Part shown: positions 1 through 5,725 of the stretch, in pieces
How positions within the stretch are numbered: position 1 is the stretch's first letter
Layout: every line of letters begins with the position of its first letter
Origin: DAOTUL01 sp034437435
GTDB taxonomy: Bacteria; Chloroflexota; Anaerolineae; Aggregatilineales; Phototrophicaceae
NCBI GenBank assembly: GCA_964417785.1
Contig: CAYQJO010000270.1
Span: 1 to 5,725, forward strand
Direction of reading: 5' to 3'
DNA length: 5,725 nt
Program-made: the position numbers and the translations under genes
Notes under the pieces: generated by a model
What the model was told of the DNA's origin: nothing
Seen by the model: only the letters and a program-made list of their open reading frames with translations
Database searches by the model: none

Positions 1-25
1 ATGTTAAAATGCGGTAGAATGTGAT

Positions 26-30
26 GGGAA
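26..30 (+). promoter_or_regulatory. Ribosome binding site of the receiver gene
   Basis: GGGAA lies 6 nt before the ATG at 37 and supports that start. A TAGAAT hexamer at 15-20 resembles a -10 box, but its -35 partner would fall outside the window and its start site would overlap this ribosome binding site. I therefore do not call a promoter here. Confidence 0.6.
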
Positions 31-36
31 TAACCG

Positions 37-390
37 ATGCGAATTCTGTATGTTGAGGACGATCATACCAATCTGGCCCTGGTGGAGCGAATTGCGTATT
101 CAGGCCGGCATGAGGTGCTGAGCTATGCCAGTGCTGAAGACGCGATAGCAAATATTGAGAGCCTTCAACCTGATCTGATGCTGGTCGATCACTTTCTCGA
201 TGGCCCGATGAAAGGTCTGGATATGGTGCGCAAACTGCGCGACGCAGGGTATACCCTGCCGATTGTCGCCATGTCGTCTTTTTCCAGCGAGACCGATTGT
301 CTGGCGGCTGGCTGTGATCATTACTTCGTCAAACCGGTGCCGGTCAATCAGGTCTGGGCGCTGATAGAACATTATGCGGAACATAACTGA
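37..390 (+). CDS. Stand-alone response regulator receiver (CheY-like) protein
   Basis: This is a 117-residue protein made of a single receiver domain with no output domain. It would accept a phosphoryl group from a histidine kinase or phosphotransfer protein and act in the cytoplasm through protein contacts. The acidic pocket is E7-D8-D9, the expected phospho-acceptor is D51 at the end of strand 3 (PDLMLVD), the switch Ser/Thr position is S80 (IVAMSS), and the conserved lysine is K99 in the KP pair. The loop after D51 runs DHFLDGPMKG, so the conserved Gly is 9 residues away rather than the 8 of CheY. This variant is known among receivers related to hybrid kinases. The start at 37 has a Shine-Dalgarno sequence 6 nt upstream. 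The stop is 2 nt before the next ATG, which suggests an operon. No kinase is visible in the window, so its partner is unknown. The family call is secure; the pathway is not. Confidence 0.93.
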   Translation: MRILYVEDDHTNLALVERIAYSGRHEVLSYASAEDAIANIESLQPDLMLVDHFLDGPMKGLDMVRKLRDAGYTLPIVAMSSFSSETDCLAAGCDHYFVKPVPVNQVWALIEHYAEHN

Positions 391-392
391 TT

Positions 393-920
393 ATGGCCGA
401 TAAACAGTACGCCATGCGCGAACGGTTGATGACCAACCGTGTTGGCAAACTGACCCCCAACCAGTGGATGGATATTGTCACTTATCCGCTGGTCTCGCTG
501 CTGGTGTTTATGGTTCCGGCGGGATTTGTGCTGCTGCCATTTATGGTGCGGATGGTCTTTCGCATGTGGGTCATTCTGCCGGTTCTGCTGCTGATTCTGG
601 CGGCAGTGCTGGTTATTCGCGCCTTCCGCTATGCCCGGAAACCCGTCCATTTTGAGACACTCCACGCCCGTGATGGCAGTACTCCCATGCTGATGTTCTG
701 GAAGCCGGTATGGTTGATGAGCGAAGCCGGTGAAAAACGGCGCTTCACGAAATGGCTGGCACCACGCATCGCCCTGGATCGCGACCGCGCCTATCATGTG
801 TATTACCTCAAAGAGCAGGACGACCACATTCTCCTCAGTATCGTCCCGGCAGATCACCCCGACTCCGAGCGCTGGCAGCCCACCTCAGACTTTGAGCAGC
901 GTCTCGCAAACCGTCAATAG
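393..920 (+). CDS. Hypothetical two-helix membrane protein, cotranscribed with the receiver
   Basis: I do not recognise the family of this 175-residue protein. It starts with a short, basic soluble segment (residues 1-27). Two adjacent hydrophobic stretches follow, at about 29-51 and 57-77, joined by a very short turn containing R53 and R57. They probably form a helical hairpin with both ends in the cytoplasm, because the flanks are rich in Arg and Lys (R76, R79, R82, K83). The remaining 95 or so residues are soluble and mixed in charge, with an aromatic-rich strand pattern around AYHVYYLK (133-140) and LLSIVPAD (147-154), suggesting a small beta-containing domain. There is no signal peptide or catalytic motif that I can identify. 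The ATG lies 2 nt after the receiver stop with only a weak GGA at 378-380, so translation is probably coupled to the upstream gene. Inference: it may be a membrane partner of, or be controlled together with, the receiver protein. A long antisense frame over the same bases looks like a shadow. Confidence 0.8.
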   Translation: MADKQYAMRERLMTNRVGKLTPNQWMDIVTYPLVSLLVFMVPAGFVLLPFMVRMVFRMWVILPVLLLILAAVLVIRAFRYARKPVHFETLHARDGSTPMLMFWKPVWLMSEAGEKRRFTKWLAPRIALDRDRAYHVYYLKEQDDHILLSIVPADHPDSERWQPTSDFEQRLANRQ

Positions 921-1018
921 TTTGTAGCTACGAATTATGAAGTCCGTGTCTTATTACTCTATATAACAGCAATTCTCGCCTGGAAATTTATTCAGTAATT
1001 GTGAAATCTTAAGCTGTT

Positions 1019-1048
1019 TTTACATGATATATCATGTATAATTATAGT
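1019..1048 (+). promoter_or_regulatory. Probable sigma70 promoter of the marR-like gene
   Basis: TTTACA (1019-1024) and TATAGT (1043-1048) are separated by 18 bp, giving a predicted start site near 1055. An overlapping TATAAT at 1037-1042 is a perfect -10 hexamer but has no good -35 at 16-18 bp, so the exact -10 is uncertain. The region is AT-rich compared with the flanking genes. The palindrome at 1021-1038 covers the spacer and part of the -35, which suits a repressor that blocks RNA polymerase. Confidence 0.55.
1021..1038. promoter_or_regulatory. Perfect 18-bp palindrome, probable MarR operator
   Basis: TACATGATATATCATGTA equals its own reverse complement over all 18 bases. Symmetry ends at 1020/1039. 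It lies 115 bp before the chosen ATG of the marR-like gene and overlaps its likely promoter. MarR dimers usually bind palindromes of about 16-20 bp in their own promoters, so autoregulation is the simplest reading. The palindrome is seen; the protein that binds it is inferred. No second full copy was noticed in the window. Confidence 0.7.
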
Positions 1049-1055
1049 TGTAGAA

Positions 1056-1121
1056 TGAAGTGTTTGTTGTCTCGTGCATGCACTTCAGGGTTTGTGAAGG
1101 GTTTCTCTCCATCGAGAGAGG
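1056..1121 (+). other. Structured 5' leader of the marR-like mRNA
   Basis: Three inverted repeats lie in the predicted leader. TGAAGTG (1056-1062) pairs with CACTTCA (1081-1087). CTTCA (1083-1087) can pair instead with TGAAG (1095-1099), so these two stems exclude each other. TCTCTC (1104-1109) pairs with GAGAGA (1114-1119) around a CATC tetraloop, and two flanking G-U pairs extend this stem to 8. No T-run follows the last stem, so it is not an intrinsic terminator. Whether the leader has a regulatory role is unknown. Confidence 0.4.
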
Positions 1122-1152
1122 GTCATTTACTTTAGCAACAGGTCAAAAAATC

Positions 1153-1623
1153 ATGACTTTAACATTACCAACCAGAACTGGTACGCTTCTTTTTGAAGGC
1201 TCAGTGTGGTGCAATCTCGATATTGCGCTGCGGAGTGTGGACAATCTGTTTCGTCAGATGATTCGTCCACAAGGGCTGACGGTCATCGAGTGGTATATTT
1301 TGCGGGCGCTCTATGAGCAGGACGGGCAGCACGCATCGGAACTGGCTCGCGGGGTTGGGCGGGCCGCTACCTCATTTACACCCAACCTGGATAAATTACA
1401 GAAAAAAGGCTACATCGAACGCCAGCCCGACAAATCAGACCGGCGTGCCGTGCGCATTTATTTGACGGACGCAGCGCATGAATACCGCGACGATGTGATG
1501 GAGAGTGCGCGTTTGATCGACGAAACGGTCGAGCAGATGTTCTCGCCCGACGACTTCGAGGCTTTTCAACGTGTCCTGGTCACATTGCAAACCGTTGGAC
1601 CCGATGAATTTGAGATCGACTGA
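1153..1623 (+). CDS. MarR-family winged-helix transcriptional regulator
   Basis: From the ATG at 1153 this encodes 156 residues, a usual MarR length. N-terminal helices for dimerisation span about 14-40. A winged helix follows: GLTVIEWYILRAL (41-53), the helix-turn-helix at about 59-84 (HASELARGVGRAATSFTPNLDKL), and the wing at about 93-105 (DKSDRRAVRIYLT) with the Asp-Arg signature (D96, R97, R98) typical of the family. Long C-terminal helices at about 107-148 complete the dimer interface. Such proteins bind palindromic operators and release them on binding a ligand or on oxidation. The palindrome at 1021-1038 is the likely site, implying self-repression. The only Cys is C20. The frame stays open upstream to a GTG at 1060, which would add 31 residues (including two more Cys) that do not look like MarR sequence. 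I prefer 1153, although its ribosome binding site (AGG at 1140-1142) is weak. The ligand and regulon are unknown. The gene is convergent with the macrodomain gene, with 1 nt between their stops. Confidence 0.9.
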   Translation: MTLTLPTRTGTLLFEGSVWCNLDIALRSVDNLFRQMIRPQGLTVIEWYILRALYEQDGQHASELARGVGRAATSFTPNLDKLQKKGYIERQPDKSDRRAVRIYLTDAAHEYRDDVMESARLIDETVEQMFSPDDFEAFQRVLVTLQTVGPDEFEID

Positions 1624-1636
1624 TTCAGCCGATCTC
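1612..1636. terminator. Hairpin spanning both convergent stop codons
   Basis: GAGATCG (1612-1618) pairs perfectly with CGATCTC (1630-1636). After one mismatch, CTG (1620-1622) pairs with CAG (1626-1628), leaving a 3-nt loop. The hairpin includes both stop codons (1621-1623 on + and 1627-1625 on -) and can form in transcripts from either side. Neither side has a T-run directly after it, so it could be a 3' end protector or a weak, factor-aided terminator rather than an intrinsic one. Confidence 0.45.
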
Positions 1637-2227
1637 CAGAAACGCCAGATGTTCTCTGGTTTTTACTTGCTGCGCCAGGGCTGCCAGGAAGCACACCAGC
1701 GTGTCTTCCGTGAACAGCACAAAGCGTACAAGCTCTAACGGGTTCTGGTGCAGCAAAAAATCGACGGCTGTCCCGATGGCGATTTCCGCCGCTTCTTCCA
1801 GCGGGTAACCGTAAATCCCTGCGCTGATTGCCGGGAATGCGATGCTCTTGATGTTATTCTCAACCGCAAGCTCCAGGCTGCGACGGTAAGCATTGGCGAG
1901 ATAGTCGGCTACGGTCGGATCATTGTGACGGTATATCGGTCCGACCGCGTGAATGACGTGTTTGGATCGCAGACGATAGCCCTTTGTGATTCGTGCATCG
2001 CCTGTCTGGCATCCCCCCAGTGCGCGGGTCTCTTTCAGCAGGTCAGGTCCTGCAGCCCGATGAATGGCCCCATCCACGCCACCACCGCCCATCAACGATG
2101 AGTTAGCCGCGTTGACGATAGCGTCGGTATCTTGCTGAACGATGTCGCCCTCAGTTATTTCGAGAACACTGTTGTGGATGCGAACACGGGATTTACTCAG
2201 TCCAGTCATGGTGATGAATAGAGACAT
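1625..2227 (-). CDS. Macrodomain protein, probable ADP-ribose / O-acetyl-ADP-ribose hydrolase
   Basis: This is a 200-residue, single-domain macrodomain of the MacroD/YmdB type. Family members bind ADP-ribose, and many remove it from proteins or deacetylate O-acetyl-ADP-ribose, the by-product of sirtuins. Visible motifs are GDI (27-29), the strand and loop IVNAANSSL (37-45) with conserved N39 and N42, the glycine-rich GGGGVDGAIHRAAG (47-60) with D52, TGDARITKGYRL (75-86), VIHAVGP (91-97), and the phosphate-binding loop FPAISAGIYGYP (131-142). This last loop usually reads ISTGVYG, so A136 replaces the common Thr. No other catalytic element appears lost. About 20 residues precede the fold, and a C-terminal tail of some 25 residues follows it. 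GAAGGG 4 nt before 2227 supports this start; an internal ATG at 2209 has no ribosome binding site. It lies downstream of mfd on the same strand but has its own promoter. No DarT-like toxin or sirtuin gene is present, so the substrate is unknown. Confidence 0.93.
   Translation of the reverse strand: MSLFITMTGLSKSRVRIHNSVLEITEGDIVQQDTDAIVNAANSSLMGGGGVDGAIHRAAGPDLLKETRALGGCQTGDARITKGYRLRSKHVIHAVGPIYRHNDPTVADYLANAYRRSLELAVENNIKSIAFPAISAGIYGYPLEEAAEIAIGTAVDFLLHQNPLELVRFVLFTEDTLVCFLAALAQQVKTREHLAFLEIG
1645..1664 (+). terminator. Intrinsic terminator of the marR-like gene, inside the macrodomain gene
   Basis: CCAGA (1645-1649) and TCTGG (1655-1659) form a 5-bp stem with a TGTTC loop, and TTTTT (1660-1664) follows at once. 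A G-U pair (1644/1660) may lengthen the stem. A second CCAGA at 1636-1640 could pair with the same 3' arm. The site starts 22 nt after the marR-like stop, and its DNA is also the 3' coding end of the opposing gene. The stem is short, so strength is uncertain. Confidence 0.55.
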
Positions 2228-2231
2228 TGAA

Positions 2232-2237
2232 CCCTTC
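2232..2237 (-). promoter_or_regulatory. Ribosome binding site of the macrodomain gene
   Basis: GAAGGG on the - strand, 4 nt before the ATG at 2227, decides this start over the ATG at 2209. A 5-bp inverted repeat CGTAC/GTACG (2258-2262 and 2237-2241) sits just upstream, close to the predicted transcript start. Confidence 0.6.
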
Positions 2238-2268
2238 GTACAGTTGGCAATTTTAAGGTACGGTTAGG

Positions 2269-2297
2269 AGTATTGCATCATATTTAATATTTGTCAA
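2269..2297 (-). promoter_or_regulatory. Sigma70 promoter of the macrodomain gene
   Basis: On the - strand a perfect TTGACA (2297-2292) is followed after exactly 17 bp by AATACT (2274-2269). The three bases before the -10 read TGC, matching an extended -10 element. The predicted start is near 2262, giving a leader of about 35 nt. The spacer is AT-rich and contains an 11-bp symmetric block, ATATT-T-AATAT (2280-2290), which might be an operator but could be chance in such AT-rich DNA. The promoter begins 16 bp after the mfd stop. Confidence 0.7.
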
Positions 2298-2312
2298 CGA
2301 GTGGTCACTTGT

Positions 2313-5714
<3,402 letters not shown>

Positions 5715-5725
5715 TGTTGTGATCT

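Noticed and set aside
372..857. - strand frame of 161 codons opposite the membrane protein gene
   Set aside because: Its product is an implausible run of His, Gln and Asn. The + strand frame gives clean transmembrane segments and is coupled to the receiver gene.
924..931. GTAGCTAC palindrome just after the membrane protein gene, as a terminator
   Set aside because: An 8-bp palindrome with no loop and no T-run cannot act as an intrinsic terminator. I see no clear terminator for this operon.
1114..1121. GAGAGAGG as the ribosome binding site of the MarR gene
   Set aside because: It lies more than 30 nt before the ATG at 1153, and no start codon in that frame lies at a suitable distance from it.
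1748..2101. + strand frame of 117 codons opposite the macrodomain gene
   Set aside because: It is antisense to strongly conserved macrodomain motifs and its product has no recognisable features.
1625..2227. DarG-type antitoxin of a DNA ADP-ribosylation toxin-antitoxin pair
   Set aside because: No DarT-like toxin gene is adjacent, and the protein is a single short MacroD/YmdB-type domain without the C-terminal region of DarG.
2301..2310. AGTG-GT-CACT repeat after the mfd stop, as a terminator
   Set aside because: It has only four base pairs with a 2-nt loop, and no T-run follows on the - strand.

Overview
The window carries five protein genes in two opposed blocks. The + strand (1-1623) holds a CheY-like receiver protein, a two-helix membrane protein directly behind it, and a MarR-family repressor with its own promoter. 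The - strand (1625-5714) holds a macrodomain protein and, upstream of it, the complete transcription-repair coupling factor gene mfd. The organism is a bacterium of moderately high GC content. The style of the Mfd N-terminus and the mix of a stand-alone receiver with an orphan membrane protein remind me of Chloroflexota (Anaerolineae-like). This is an impression from memory, not a demonstrated assignment.

Layout. Bases 1-36 are leader with a Shine-Dalgarno sequence. The receiver gene (37-390) and membrane protein gene (393-920) are 2 nt apart and probably cotranscribed. Bases 921-1152 are an AT-rich regulatory stretch. It contains a perfect 18-bp palindrome overlapping a plausible sigma70 promoter, then a leader of about 100 nt with several inverted repeats, and then the marR-like gene (best start 1153). 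That gene converges on the macrodomain gene with one base between the two stop codons. A hairpin spans both stops, and an intrinsic terminator for the + strand lies inside the 3' end of the macrodomain gene. The macrodomain gene has its own good promoter (TTGACA, 17 bp, TGC-AATACT) in the 85-bp gap after mfd. mfd fills the rest and starts 11 nt from the window edge, so its promoter is outside.

How the genes work together. The first pair may be a phosphorelay output acting with or near a membrane protein, with the kinase elsewhere. The MarR protein most likely represses itself through the palindrome; no separate target gene is adjacent on its strand. Mfd clears stalled RNA polymerase from DNA lesions and recruits UvrA. 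The macrodomain protein probably removes ADP-ribose or acetyl-ADP-ribose modifications. A functional link between these last two rests on adjacency only and is weakened by the internal promoter. I found no undescribed system that the sequence itself would prove. The most noteworthy parts are the marR control region and the tightly packed convergent junction.
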